DNA of 64,000 nucleotides from Rhodobacter sp. SY28-1 (GCF_005222785.1 NZ_STGH01000002.1:124001-188000); one strand, 5' to 3'; counted from the stretch's first letter, positions 25,570 through 34,402 are shown. Translations and numbers: made by a program. The notes: a model not told the origin generated them from the letters alone.

Positions 25570-26039
25570 GCGACGCCAAGTTCCAGGATGGCGGCGAAGG
25601 CCCGCTGCGGCTGATCGCCCAGGATGGCGAGGACCTGAAGGTCATCTCGACCTTGGTACAGGACGCCGTCCTGCCGGTGACGGAACTGACCTACGACGCC
25701 AAGCGCCGCCGCTTTGCCCTGATGCTGAACCGTTTCCGCTGGGAAGACCGGACCCAGGCCGAGCAGGTCGGCCGCGCCTATGAACGGGTGCGGTCGGTGA
25801 TGGTGGTCGAGGATGTGCTGCGGGTGCAGACGCAGGGCTTCGACCGGGCCGACAAGGACCTGATCCTGTCGCTCTTGTCGCTGGAGTTCACGCCCGGTCA
25901 GGATGGTGCGGGCCGCCTGACCTTTGTCCTTGCCGGCGACGGCGCGATTGCGCTCGACGTCGAGGCGCTGGAAGTGCGGCTGGACGATGTGACCCGGCCC
26001 TACCGCGCGCCATCGGGCAAGGTGCCGCAGCACGACTGA
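25566..26039 (+). CDS. DUF2948 family protein
   Basis: 157 residues, cytoplasmic, matching the alphaproteobacterial DUF2948 family: '[19 protein letters not shown]', '[13 protein letters not shown]', 'LLSLEFTP' and the ending '[18 protein letters not shown]'. It is translationally coupled to murA (ATGA). The family normally sits between murA and hisD in related genomes; here hisD does not follow, and a convergent gene ends 7 bases away. Function unknown. Confidence 0.85.
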   Translation: MSDAKFQDGGEGPLRLIAQDGEDLKVISTLVQDAVLPVTELTYDAKRRRFALMLNRFRWEDRTQAEQVGRAYERVRSVMVVEDVLRVQTQGFDRADKDLILSLLSLEFTPGQDGAGRLTFVLAGDGAIALDVEALEVRLDDVTRPYRAPSGKVPQHD

Positions 26040-26046
26040 CCGCGGT

Positions 26047-26754
26047 TCAGGCCATCTGACCCTTCGCCCAGCGGCAAGCACCAGCACAGACAGGCACACC
26101 GCGCAGGATCGCCGCCGCGATGATCCCGGGCACCCGGTGGTCCAGCCCCACGGGGGGCAGGATGCGGCCCGTGAATCCGGACCGATCCAGCGCGGCGGGG
26201 ATGTCGTCGCTGACATGCCCGCCCTCGGCCGCAAAGAACGGCAGGCACACCCCTGCCCCGCCGGTCAGGCTGGACAACTGCGGGTCCTGGTCGATGAAAC
26301 CGGCCTCGGCGGCAACCCCCGCCTCTGCTGCGATCCGGCCCGCGACATGAAACGCGATGTCGGACGGGACCGGGGACTTGAACGACCCATGCGCCGCAAG
26401 GATCACCCTGTCCGCCCCCGCCTCGCGCGCCAAAGCCACACACAGGTCATGCACGGCCGGGTCGCAGCCGAATGGCTCCAGCACGGTCCAGCCTACGGCC
26501 CTGGCTTCTGCCAGCTTTTTCGGGATCTGGACCTTGGTGAACCAGCCCCCGGCGATGAACATCGGGAACACGACGCCCCCCGCCCGTCCCGCCACGCCCC
26601 GCGCCATCGCGCCGTCCTCGGCCAGTGTTGCCGCTTGGACCTCCCAGTCGGGCAATAGGGCCTGCACGCAAAGCGCCAAAGCCTCCAGCGCGGCCCCGGC
26701 AGGGCGGGGGTCCGACGGCTGGCCATGGGCCACGATCAGGGCGGTCTGCGTCAT
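26047..26754 (-). CDS. CbiX/SirB-type chelatase family protein
   Basis: 235 residues with two halves, each bearing a chelatase-type motif: 'ALIVAHGQPSDPR' near the start and 'VILAAHGSFKSPVPSD' near residue 120. The His residues are the metal and porphyrin site of class II chelatases (CbiX/SirB, cobalt or iron into sirohydrochlorin). The C-terminus 'VPVCAGACRWAKGQ' has two cysteines that may be a metal site. No tetrapyrrole genes are nearby, so the true metal and substrate are uncertain. Confidence 0.75.
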   Translation of the reverse strand: MTQTALIVAHGQPSDPRPAGAALEALALCVQALLPDWEVQAATLAEDGAMARGVAGRAGGVVFPMFIAGGWFTKVQIPKKLAEARAVGWTVLEPFGCDPAVHDLCVALAREAGADRVILAAHGSFKSPVPSDIAFHVAGRIAAEAGVAAEAGFIDQDPQLSSLTGGAGVCLPFFAAEGGHVSDDIPAALDRSGFTGRILPPVGLDHRVPGIIAAAILRGVPVCAGACRWAKGQMA

Positions 26755-26796
26755 GGGCGCTAACCTGACGCGGTCCGCGCCGGGGTCAACCCCGGC

Positions 26797-27927
26797 CTAC
26801 GGCATCCGCCCCGCAATATAGCGCGCGAAATCGTAGTTCGGCCGTTCCAGATGGCTGAGCTGACCGGGCGACGACATCCCGGCGCACAGGCCCTTCCAGA
26901 CCCGCTCCACGCAGCCCTTGTCCTCGACGTTCACGTCATCGAGCAGCGCCTTGACCGCCGCCAGATGCGCCGGGGCTTCGGGGTCGGCCATCCATTCCGC
27001 ACTCATCCCGCCACCGAACAGCACCTTGACCGAACCCGGGCCATCCGGGGTCAGCGACAGATACCAGAAATACCCCGGCGTCAGCGTGATCAGCAGGGAC
27101 GGATAGATCGCCAGCAGCCAAGTGATCCGCCGGTCATCGCCCTGCAACGCGGTGTTGGACGGATGCGCCAGCGCCAAAGGCACCGAGTCGTTCTTCACGA
27201 TCCAGTGGTAGTTGAACGCCTCTTCCCCTGGCGGACACTCCATCAGGTTCAGATCGCTGGCCCCGCCGATGGTCCCGGCATGGCAGACCGGCAAGTGGTA
27301 GCTTTCCATGAAATTCTCGGCCAGGACCTTCCAGTTGGTGTCCCAGCGGAAATCTTCGCGGAAGACTTCGCGGTAGGTGGCCATCGGCAGGTGCCCGACC
27401 AGCTTTTCAACCCCCGCCAGCCGCTCCGCCACCGGCGGAGCCTCGGGGTTCAGCGTGACCATGATCCAGCCCAGCCAGTCCTCGACCCGGACGGCGGGCA
27501 GCTTCACGTCCTCCTTGCAAAACCCTTCGTTGCGGGCCATCGCCGGGGCGCCCCGCAATGAGCCGTCAAGGTTGTAGGTCCAGGCGTGATAGGGGCAGAC
27601 GATCGACCTGACATGCCCCCTGCCCTCCAGCAGAGTGCTCATCCGGTGACGGCAGACGTTCGACATCCCCCGCAGGGCCCCTTCCCGGTCACGCAGGATG
27701 ATGACCGGCTCGCCTCCGATCTCCATCGTCAGGTAGTCGCCCGGGGTCGCCAGCGCATCCGCCCGGCCCGCGCACAGCCAGTCCTGCGCGAAGATGTGGC
27801 GCTGCTCGGCCTCGGCGAACTCTGGCGAGGTATAGACCGACTTCGGCATCGCCCGCGCCCGCTCGAACGGCACACTGACATTGGCGCGCAACTCGGCGAT
27901 GGCAAGCGAGGGATCGTGCTGGGTCAT
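26797..27927 (-). CDS. Rieske-type aromatic/quaternary-ammonium ring-hydroxylating oxygenase, alpha subunit
   Basis: 376 residues. The Rieske centre is 'CRHRMSTLLEGRGH...CPYHAW' (Cys-His and Cys-His pairs near 90-112) and the mononuclear iron site includes 'ENFMESYHLPVCH' near 205-217. Length and the 'SYHLPVCH' motif are closest to choline monooxygenase, glycine-betaine oxygenase (GbcA) and stachydrine demethylase rather than to benzene dioxygenases. These enzymes hydroxylate or N-demethylate quaternary amines in the cytoplasm. No reductase or ferredoxin gene is adjacent, so electrons must come from elsewhere. Confidence 0.88.
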   Translation of the reverse strand: MTQHDPSLAIAELRANVSVPFERARAMPKSVYTSPEFAEAEQRHIFAQDWLCAGRADALATPGDYLTMEIGGEPVIILRDREGALRGMSNVCRHRMSTLLEGRGHVRSIVCPYHAWTYNLDGSLRGAPAMARNEGFCKEDVKLPAVRVEDWLGWIMVTLNPEAPPVAERLAGVEKLVGHLPMATYREVFREDFRWDTNWKVLAENFMESYHLPVCHAGTIGGASDLNLMECPPGEEAFNYHWIVKNDSVPLALAHPSNTALQGDDRRITWLLAIYPSLLITLTPGYFWYLSLTPDGPGSVKVLFGGGMSAEWMADPEAPAHLAAVKALLDDVNVEDKGCVERVWKGLCAGMSSPGQLSHLERPNYDFARYIAGRMP

Positions 27928-27993
27928 GGGCCTGGCCTCCTGTCCTGATCTTGCGGCCGCAAAGGCCCCCGTTCCAGCGGAAATCCGACAGGT

Positions 27994-28632
27994 TCAGGGG
28001 AAATGCGCCCTGATCGCCGCCGCGACCGCCCCGGCCAGCGCCGGGTTCGCCTCGGCATCGTAGTGGATGCCGTCGATCGGCGATACCGTCACCACCTCGC
28101 CCGCATCGAGGAACGGCACGCCGACTCGCGCGGCCGCCTTCCGCACCTCGGCGGCAAGCGCCTGCGACTTGGCCGCCCCGCCCGCGAACATACCCGCCAG
28201 ACAGCCCACCTCGATGATCGGCGGTGGGCAGATCAGCAGTACCCCAGGCGCGCCCTGCCCCGGCCCTGCGCCCGAGCCCAGGATCACCCGCACCAGCCGC
28301 TCAAGCGAAAGGGCGATGTCCGTGGCATTGACCGAAAACCGCTCCTTCAAATCGTTGGTGCCCAGCATCACCGCCACCACATCCAGCGGTCGGTGGCTTT
28401 CCAGCAGCGCCGGAAGGACTGTCAGCCCATTGCGATGCGCACCCTCCACCGGGTCGTCATGCACAGACGTCCGGCCGGGATGACCTTCCTCGATCACCTC
28501 CCAGTCCGGCAACAGCTTGCGCAGGCGCCCCGGCCAGCGTTCATCGCGGCCAAAACGGTCGGACATGCCCAGGTCGGCCAAGGGCATTGTCCCATGAGTG
28601 TTGCTGTCGCCAAGAAGCAGCAGGCTGCGCAT
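27994..28632 (-). CDS. SGNH/GDSL hydrolase
   Basis: 212 residues. 'LLLGDSNTHG' holds the nucleophile Ser and 'MLGTNDLKERF' is the GxND block with the oxyanion Asn. 'SPIDGIHYD' provides the Asp-x-x-His pair near the C-terminus, completing the triad. No signal peptide is seen. This group resembles arylesterases and acyl-hydrolases; the substrate is unknown. The ATG at 28632 is preferred over an upstream one at 28671 because the fold starts at 'MRSLLLLGDSN'. Confidence 0.85.
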   Translation of the reverse strand: MRSLLLLGDSNTHGTMPLADLGMSDRFGRDERWPGRLRKLLPDWEVIEEGHPGRTSVHDDPVEGAHRNGLTVLPALLESHRPLDVVAVMLGTNDLKERFSVNATDIALSLERLVRVILGSGAGPGQGAPGVLLICPPPIIEVGCLAGMFAGGAAKSQALAAEVRKAAARVGVPFLDAGEVVTVSPIDGIHYDAEANPALAGAVAAAIRAHFP

Positions 28633-28810
28633 CGCGTCTCTCCCCAATCCTCGGGGCAAAACGAACCGCAACGCGCCGTGCTCGTCAACCAGATCGCTAT
28701 GTCACGCCGGTCACATCCACTTTACGAGAAGTTCCCAAATCTATGATACTGCAAATGAAATGCGTATAGTTTGTGATAATCCTACATTCAGGTTCATGAG
28801 GAGACCTGCC

Positions 28811-29503
28811 ATGAAGAACGCAGCGCGGTCGTAACCCTTGCGACCTCGGCCACGGCCGAAACTCTGACCTGGGGCAACCTGAGCATCGAGTATGGGAAGG
28901 GCGACACCGAGGGCAACGCCAACTCGATCTTCGACCGCAACCCGGAATCCGTGGACATCTCCGGCAGCTTCGGCGCGCAGTATGGCGAAGGCAGCACCCG
29001 GCCCGGCGGTGACGACACCGCAGACCTCGACTTCTACGCGCTGGAAGGCGCCGGCGCCTTCGGGCAATTTCGCTTTCGCTGGACGGATCGGCCGGTTCGA
29101 CGACACCGAACCGGACGAAACCGACGCTTTTCACGACGGCAAGTTCGTGCGGCTGTCCGGGATCTACACGCTGGGTGACGCCCGGGTGATCGAGGCCGAG
29201 GTCGGCTTCTTCGACGGCAAGCAGGACAACATCCTGAACCGCTACGACATGACCGCCAGAACTTGGGGGGTCAAATACTCCCGTCAGTTCGCAGCCGAGC
29301 CCTTCGCGTGGAGCGTGGGGCTCGACGGTGGCTCGTACTCAAACGACACGGTCATGGACCACGGCGCCCATGACGTCACCCGCGTCAGCCTCGGTTTGAC
29401 GACCTGGTTCGGCGATGACACGCTCGCGGCCTCGAAGAAGCGCGGGATCCTGGGCCAGCCCGACTTTGCCCGCATCGTCGGGGCCGGGAACAACGTCGAC
29501 TGA
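28811..29503 (+). pseudogene. Frameshifted outer-membrane porin-like gene
   Basis: A start at 28811 runs into a stop after seven codons, while the +1 frame downstream reads 'LATSATAETLTWGNLSIEYG', a signal-peptide end and first beta-strand. That frame continues to about 29060 ('DFYALEGAGAFG'), after which coding sense moves to another frame ('NFAFAGRIGRFDD') and continues to the stop at 29501-29503 with alternating strand-like segments. At least two frame breaks are needed to join signal, middle and end. The product resembles small Rhodobacter-type porins or outer-membrane beta-barrels, but is too short and broken to be made. Upstream bases 28735-28800 are AT-rich and include GAGGAG before the ATG. 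Confidence 0.7.
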
Positions 29504-29546
29504 CACGCTTCCGGCCCGGCGCGTCGTTGACCGGGTCGCGCAAACT

Positions 29547-29561
29547 GATTGACGTACCTCA
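29547..29561. promoter_or_regulatory. Weak LacI-type half-palindrome upstream of the regulator gene
   Basis: TGATTGACGTACCTCA has a central CG and the half-site TACCTCA shared with the perfect palindrome at 30725-30740; the left half matches at five of seven positions. It could allow autoregulation. Confidence 0.3.
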
Positions 29562-29602
29562 GTGGTCTGTCGATAGTTGGGAGCACATCTTCGGGGTCTG
29601 CC

Positions 29603-30682
29603 GTGCGGCCAACCGTCAACGACATTGCGCGCGAAGCGGGGGTCAGCCTTGCCACCGTCGACCGGGTTCTGAACGCGCGCCCGGGCGTGCGGGAAAAGAC
29701 CATCAAGGCGGTGAACGACGCGATCTCTCGGCTCGGCTACGTCCGCGACCTCAGCGCCGCGAACCTTGCGCGCAGCCGCACCTACCGCATGGCCGTGGTC
29801 CTGCCAGACACGGAAAGCCAGTTTGTTCAAACACTTGCCGACACGTTCCAGGACGCGGGACATCTCGTCGCTACCGCCCGCATCGACCTTAGCCTGCATC
29901 GCTTTCCGCCCGAGGACCCCCATGCGCTGGCGGCGCTGCTGCTGGACCTGCCCGCAAGGGGGTATGCCGGCGTCGCCCTGATGGCGCCGGAAACGCCGGT
30001 GCTGCGCGATGCCGTCCGATCGCTGCGCGCCAGGGGTCTGCCGGTGGTGGCGCTGGTCTCTGACCTGCCGAATACCGGGCGCGACCATTTCATCGGCACC
30101 GACAACCGCGCGGCCGGGCGCACGGCGGGCGTCCTGATGGGCCGCTTCCTCGGCGGCGGACCCGGTCAGGTGATGGTCATCGGCTCCTCGCTTCTGGCCC
30201 GCGACATGATCGAACGCAGGCGCGGCTTTGACGAGGTGATGCTGCGCGACTTTCCCGGCGTCTCGGTCCTGCAGTCGCTGGAAACGCACGGGTCGGGGCG
30301 CACCTTGCGCCAGGTCGTTACCGAGATGCTGGCCAATGCCCCGGATGTCCGCGGCATCTACGCGATGGGCGACGGTCACCGCGCCCTGACGCAAGCCATT
30401 CAAGAGCTTGGACTTTCCGGCAAGCTGACCGTGATCTGCCATGAACTGACCCCCCATACCCGCAAGGCGCTTGAGGCAGGCGAGATCACCGCAGTCATTG
30501 CGCAGAACCCCGGCCATCTGGCCCGTTCCACCCTGCGCGTCCTGCGCGCCAAGGTCGACAACCTGCCACTGGACGAGGGGCAGGAGCAGATTCGAATCGA
30601 GGTTCTCCTGCGGGAAAACCTGCCGCCCACCCCCTCCGACGCCCCCGATTCGGCAACCGAAGCCACCAGCACAGCCGCCTGA
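29603..30682 (+). CDS. LacI family transcriptional regulator
   Basis: 359 residues with an N-terminal LacI helix-turn-helix 'PTVNDIAREAGVSLATVDRVL' and hinge, then a periplasmic-binding-like sugar sensor ('YRMAVVLPDTESQFVQTLAD', 'HFIGTDNRAAGRTAGVLMGRF', 'RRGFDEVMLRDFPG'). A GTG at 29603 starts the HTH exactly; an upstream TTG would add 18 unlike residues. It precedes and very probably represses the ABC transporter and kinase operon starting at 30842. Two perfect palindromes with central CG follow its stop, and a weaker one (29547-29561) precedes its start. Confidence 0.9.
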   Translation: MRPTVNDIAREAGVSLATVDRVLNARPGVREKTIKAVNDAISRLGYVRDLSAANLARSRTYRMAVVLPDTESQFVQTLADTFQDAGHLVATARIDLSLHRFPPEDPHALAALLLDLPARGYAGVALMAPETPVLRDAVRSLRARGLPVVALVSDLPNTGRDHFIGTDNRAAGRTAGVLMGRFLGGGPGQVMVIGSSLLARDMIERRRGFDEVMLRDFPGVSVLQSLETHGSGRTLRQVVTEMLANAPDVRGIYAMGDGHRALTQAIQELGLSGKLTVICHELTPHTRKALEAGEITAVIAQNPGHLARSTLRVLRAKVDNLPLDEGQEQIRIEVLLRENLPPTPSDAPDSATEATSTAA

Positions 30683-30689
30683 CAACAGC

Positions 30690-30705
30690 CTCAAATCGCT
30701 TTGAG
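30690..30705. promoter_or_regulatory. Predicted LacI-family operator 1
   Basis: CTCAAATCGCTTTGAG is an inverted repeat with 6-base arms and central CG, the form bound by LacI/GalR proteins. It begins 8 bases after the regulator stop and its centre is 35 bases from that of the second palindrome. Confidence 0.5.
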
Positions 30706-30724
30706 CAAGGTCCGCAATCGGAAA

Positions 30725-30740
30725 TGAGGTACGCACCTCA
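30725..30740. promoter_or_regulatory. Predicted LacI-family operator 2
   Basis: TGAGGTACGCACCTCA is an inverted repeat with perfect 6-base arms and central CG, 101 bases upstream of the binding-protein start. The half-site ACCTCA recurs upstream of the regulator gene. Confidence 0.5.
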
Positions 30741-30841
30741 AAAATGCTTGCCAGCTGCCACGCCTCGTGCCTATCGTGACCGCAATTCAAGAAGGCCCGG
30801 CATCCGCACGGGTCCGCCATCACCATCATCGGGAGGATTGC

Positions 30842-32164
30842 ATGTCACGGAAGACGCTCGTCGCAACAGCGGCGCTTGGGCTTGTCTGGGCCGCTCAGGC
30901 CAATGCACAGGCCAATGAACTCACCCTCTGCTGGGCCGCCTGGGACCCGGCAAACGCGCTGGTCGAACTGTCCAAGGACTTCGAGGCCCAGTCCGGCACC
31001 AAGATGAACTTCGAGTTCGTCCCCTGGCCCAACTTCGCCGACCGCATGCTGAACGAACTCAACTCCGGCGGCCAGCTGTGCGACCTGATGATCGGCGACA
31101 GCCAGTGGATCGGTGGTGCTGCCGAAAACGGCTGGTATCTCAAGCTGAACGACTTCTTCGACGCAGAGGGCATCTCGATGGATGCCTTCGTCCCCGCCAC
31201 GGTGACCGGCTATTCGGAATGGCCGAAGAACACGCCCAACTACTGGTCGCTGCCCGCCTTCGGTGACGTGGTCGGTTGGACCTACCGCAAGGACTGGTTC
31301 GAACGTCCCGAAATCCAGGCCGCCTTCAAGGAAAAGACCGGCCGTGACCTGACGCCCCCCGCCACCATGGCCGAACTCAAGGAAGTCGCCGAGTTCTTCC
31401 AGGGCCGCGACATCGACGGCAAGACGGTCTACGGCGCCTCGATCTACACCGAGCGCGGGTCCGAAGGCATCACCATGGGCGCGATGGACGTGCTCTACAG
31501 CTTCGGCTTCAAGTACGACAACCCCGACAAGCCCTACGAAATGGAAGGCTTCGTCAACTCCGAAGGTTCGGTCGCGGGGCTCGAATTCTACAAGTCCCTC
31601 TACGACTGCTGCGTCGCCCCCGGCACCTCGAACACCTACATGGGCGAAGGCATCGACGCCTACAAATCGGGGCAAGTTGCACTGCAGATGAACTTCGCCT
31701 TCACCTGGCCCGGCTTCGAGGTCGACCCCAACGTCGGCGGCGGCAAGACGGGTTACCTGGTGAACCCCGCCGGTCCGGGTGGCGAACGTTTCGCCCAGCT
31801 GGGCGGTCAGGGCATCAGCGTCGTCGCCAACACCGACAACATGGACGGGGCGCTGGCCTACATCAAATGGTTCGCCCAGCAGGACGTCCAGCAGAAGTGG
31901 TGGTCGATGGGCGGCTTCTCCTGCCTCCGCGCCGTGGTCGAGGATCCGGCCTTCGCCACCAGCCAGCCCTATGCCCAGACCTTCCTGGACAGCATGGCCA
32001 TCGTGAAGGACTTCTGGGCCGAGCCGTCCTATGCCTCGCTCCTCCAGGCGTCGCAGGCGCGGTTCCACGACTATGTCGTCGCCGGCAACGGCACCGCGAA
32101 AGAGGCCCTGGACGGCCTGATCGCCGACTGGACCGAAGTCTTCGAGGACGAAGGTAAGCTCTGA
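30842..32164 (+). CDS. Carbohydrate/polyol ABC transporter substrate-binding protein (SBP_bac_1)
   Basis: 440 residues with a signal peptide ending near 'AQANAQA-NELT'. 'LTLCWAAWDPANALVELSKD', 'VPWPNFADRMLNELNSGG', 'DLMIGDSQWIGGAAENGWY' and 'YWSLPAFGDVVGWTYRKDWF' belong to family-1 binding proteins for polyols and oligosaccharides (SmoE-like). GGGAGGA precedes the ATG. It heads an operon with two permeases, two ATPases and a dihydroxyacetone-type kinase, so its ligand may be a polyol or short keto-sugar that ends as a substrate for that kinase. Confidence 0.9.
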   Translation: MSRKTLVATAALGLVWAAQANAQANELTLCWAAWDPANALVELSKDFEAQSGTKMNFEFVPWPNFADRMLNELNSGGQLCDLMIGDSQWIGGAAENGWYLKLNDFFDAEGISMDAFVPATVTGYSEWPKNTPNYWSLPAFGDVVGWTYRKDWFERPEIQAAFKEKTGRDLTPPATMAELKEVAEFFQGRDIDGKTVYGASIYTERGSEGITMGAMDVLYSFGFKYDNPDKPYEMEGFVNSEGSVAGLEFYKSLYDCCVAPGTSNTYMGEGIDAYKSGQVALQMNFAFTWPGFEVDPNVGGGKTGYLVNPAGPGGERFAQLGGQGISVVANTDNMDGALAYIKWFAQQDVQQKWWSMGGFSCLRAVVEDPAFATSQPYAQTFLDSMAIVKDFWAEPSYASLLQASQARFHDYVVAGNGTAKEALDGLIADWTEVFEDEGKL

Positions 32165-32178
32165 CCCCCAAACCCCTG

Positions 32179-32240
32179 CCCCTCTCCCGAAATGGGAGAG
32201 GGGTGACCCTCAAGAAACTTCCCTCTTCGCCGCAAGAGGG
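32179..32240 (+). repeat. Two intercistronic hairpins after the binding-protein gene
   Basis: CCCCTCTCCC (32179-32188) pairs with GGGAGAGGGG (32194-32203) around a 5-base loop. A second stem CCCTCTT (32221-32227) pairs with AAGAGGG (32234-32240). Both lie in the 112-base gap before the permease gene and may set the high binding-protein to permease ratio. Confidence 0.65.
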
Positions 32241-32276
32241 TAGGCTGGGCGCGCATCCCCCCACGGATCCCGGATC

Positions 32277-33221
32277 ATGGCAAACCCCATCGACATCGCA
32301 GCACAGGCCACTCCGCCGACGATTGCCCGCAAAGTGCGCGGCCTTTCGGACCGGGCCATCGCGTGGATCTTCGTGGCCCCCACGATCTTCCTGCTGCTGG
32401 CAATCAACATCTTCCCGCTGATCTGGACGATCCGCCTGTCCTTCACCAACTACGCCGCCAACAAGCCGAATGCCGAGGTGAAATGGGTCGGTCTGCGCAA
32501 CTATGAACGCATCCTGACCGATGAAGACATCTGGTCGCACATGACCACCACGGCGCATTTCCTGATCTGGACCATCTTCTTCCAGGTCCTGATCGGCTTT
32601 ACCCTCGCCTGGCTCATCAACCGAAAGTTCAAAGGCAACGACCTGCTGACCACGCTGATCGTCCTGCCGATGATGCTGTCCCCTGCCGTGGTTGGGAACT
32701 TCTGGACCTTCCTGTACCAGCCGCAGATCGGGGTGGTGAACTACGTCGTCGAATTCTTCACCGGCATCCCCGCCGCCAGTTTCTCGATGCTCGGCCCCGG
32801 TGGGTTGGCCCCCTGGTCGATCGTCATCGTCGACACCTGGATGTGGACGCCCTTTGTGATGCTGATCTGCCTCGCGGGCCTCCGCTCCATCCCCGACTAC
32901 ATCTATGAGGCAGCCGAAGTCGATCGCGCCTCGAAATGGCGGCAGTTCTGGACCATCACCGTGCCCATGGTGTTGCCTTTTCTCATGTTGGCGGTGCTTT
33001 TCCGGGGCATCGAGAACTTCAAGATGTTCGATATGGTCAATTTGCTGACAGGGGGCGGCCCTGGAAGCGAGACGCTCCTCACCTCCATCGACCTCAAGCG
33101 CGAAGCCTTCGAGAAGTGGCGCACCGGCTATTCCTCGGCCTACGCGATCATCCTGTTCGTCACGGTCTTCGGCCTTGCGTCAATCTACGTGAAGGCCCTG
33201 AACAAGGTGAAAGAAAGATGA
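32277..33221 (+). CDS. Carbohydrate/polyol ABC transporter permease (MalF/UgpA family)
   Basis: 314 residues, six membrane segments. 'AWIFVAPTIFLLLAINIFPL' is the first helix and the EAA loop reads 'YEAAEVDRASKWRQFWTITV'. It is the first of two permease subunits; its stop overlaps the start of the second by 4 bases. Confidence 0.92.
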   Translation: MANPIDIAAQATPPTIARKVRGLSDRAIAWIFVAPTIFLLLAINIFPLIWTIRLSFTNYAANKPNAEVKWVGLRNYERILTDEDIWSHMTTTAHFLIWTIFFQVLIGFTLAWLINRKFKGNDLLTTLIVLPMMLSPAVVGNFWTFLYQPQIGVVNYVVEFFTGIPAASFSMLGPGGLAPWSIVIVDTWMWTPFVMLICLAGLRSIPDYIYEAAEVDRASKWRQFWTITVPMVLPFLMLAVLFRGIENFKMFDMVNLLTGGGPGSETLLTSIDLKREAFEKWRTGYSSAYAIILFVTVFGLASIYVKALNKVKER

Positions 33222-34159
33222 GCGCCTATTCCGTCACCGAACCTTCGAAGGCCTCCAAGTGGGCCGCAGGCCTCCTGGTCACGCTTTACACAATCATCAC
33301 CCTTCTGCCGCTCGTCTGGATCATCTCCACCAGCTTCAAGACCGGGCCGGATTCGATATCCTATCCGCCGAAGGTCTTCTTCGACCCCACGGTCGAAGGC
33401 TACGTCAACCTCTTCACCACCCGCACCCGCCCCGCCGTATCGGAACTCGAAGCCCTCCCCCCGCCCGACGGCCTGATGGAAGAAATCGCCCGCCGCCAGG
33501 GCACCATCATCACCGGCCCCTCGCGCTTCGGCGAAAGGTTCATGAACTCGGTCATCATCGGCTTCGGCTCGACCGCGCTGTCGATCTTCCTCGGCACGCT
33601 GGCCGCCTATGCCTTCAGCCGCTTCAAAGTCCCGCTGAAGGATGATCTTCTGTTCTTCATCCTCTCCACCCGGATGATGCCCCCCATCGCCGTCGCGATC
33701 CCGATCTACCTGATGTACCGGGAACTGGGTCTAAGCGACACGCATCTCGGCATGATCCTCCTCTACACCGCCGTGAACATCTCGCTGGCCGTGTGGCTCC
33801 TGAAGGGCTTCATCGACGAGATCCCCCGCGAATACGAAGAGGCGGCGCTGATCGACGGCTACACCCGCTTTCAGGCCTTCCGCAAAGTCGTCCTGCCGCA
33901 GGCCGCAACTGGCATCGCTTCGACCGCGATCTTCTGCCTCATCTTCGCCTGGAACGAATACGCCTTCGCCGTCCTTCTCACCTCGGGCAACGCGCAGACC
34001 GCGCCCCCCTTCATCCCCACGATCATCGGCGTCGGCGGCCAGGACTGGCCCGCTGTGGCCGCAGGTGCGACCCTGTTCCTGCTGCCGGTGATGATCTTCA
34101 CCATTCTCCTCCGCAAACACCTCTTGCGTGGGATCACCTTCGGAGCCGTCCGCAAATGA
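33218..34159 (+). CDS. Carbohydrate/polyol ABC transporter permease (MalG/UgpE family)
   Basis: 313 residues, six membrane segments, EAA loop 'EEAALIDGYTRFQAFRKVVL'. An insertion of about 45 residues with several Pro and acidic residues ('SELEALPPPDGLMEEIARRQ') lies between the first and second helices and would face the periplasm; this is larger than usual for MalG-type subunits. Translationally coupled to the first permease. Confidence 0.92.
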   Translation: MSAYSVTEPSKASKWAAGLLVTLYTIITLLPLVWIISTSFKTGPDSISYPPKVFFDPTVEGYVNLFTTRTRPAVSELEALPPPDGLMEEIARRQGTIITGPSRFGERFMNSVIIGFGSTALSIFLGTLAAYAFSRFKVPLKDDLLFFILSTRMMPPIAVAIPIYLMYRELGLSDTHLGMILLYTAVNISLAVWLLKGFIDEIPREYEEAALIDGYTRFQAFRKVVLPQAATGIASTAIFCLIFAWNEYAFAVLLTSGNAQTAPPFIPTIIGVGGQDWPAVAAGATLFLLPVMIFTILLRKHLLRGITFGAVRK

Positions 34160-34168
34160 CCAGCGCCA

Positions 34169-34193
34169 GAAAAATTTTCGCCGAAAATTTTTC
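34169..34193 (+). repeat. AT-rich intercistronic hairpin
   Basis: GAAAAATTTT (34169-34178) and AAAATTTTTC (34184-34193) form a perfect 10-base stem with loop CGCCG, between the second permease and the small membrane protein gene. The A/T composition is striking in this GC-rich operon. Confidence 0.6.
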
Positions 34194-34213
34194 GGCCCCA
34201 GCGGAGCGCAGCA

Positions 34214-34399
34214 ATGTCCTTTCTTGACGGACTCCTCCGCCTTCGCCGTGGCCCGTGGGAAATGCTCGCCACCATCCTGATCGCCCTGGGCGTGGTGATG
34301 CTGATGCAACCCTTCTTACTCTGGGCCTACACCTGGTCCTTCCTCGTGACCCTGATCGGCACGGTGATGTTCATCATCGTGTCGCACTTCCCGGAATAG
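34214..34399 (+). CDS. Small two-helix membrane protein of the transporter operon
   Basis: 61 residues with two hydrophobic stretches ('MLATILIALGVVMLMQPFLL' and 'WSFLVTLIGTVMFIIVSHF'), no charged residues within them. It starts 54 bases after the permease and ends 3 bases before the VOC gene. Glycerol/polyol ABC operons of rhizobia carry a similar small membrane gene (GlpU-like position), but I cannot show homology. It may be an accessory subunit. Confidence 0.7.
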   Translation: MSFLDGLLRLRRGPWEMLATILIALGVVMLMQPFLLWAYTWSFLVTLIGTVMFIIVSHFPE

Positions 34400-34402
34400 C
34401 CG

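Noticed and set aside
28951-29178. Separate 75-residue gene inside the porin-like region
   Set aside because: Its first half continues the porin frame and its second half is out-of-frame Arg-rich sequence after the break, so it is a piece of the pseudogene.
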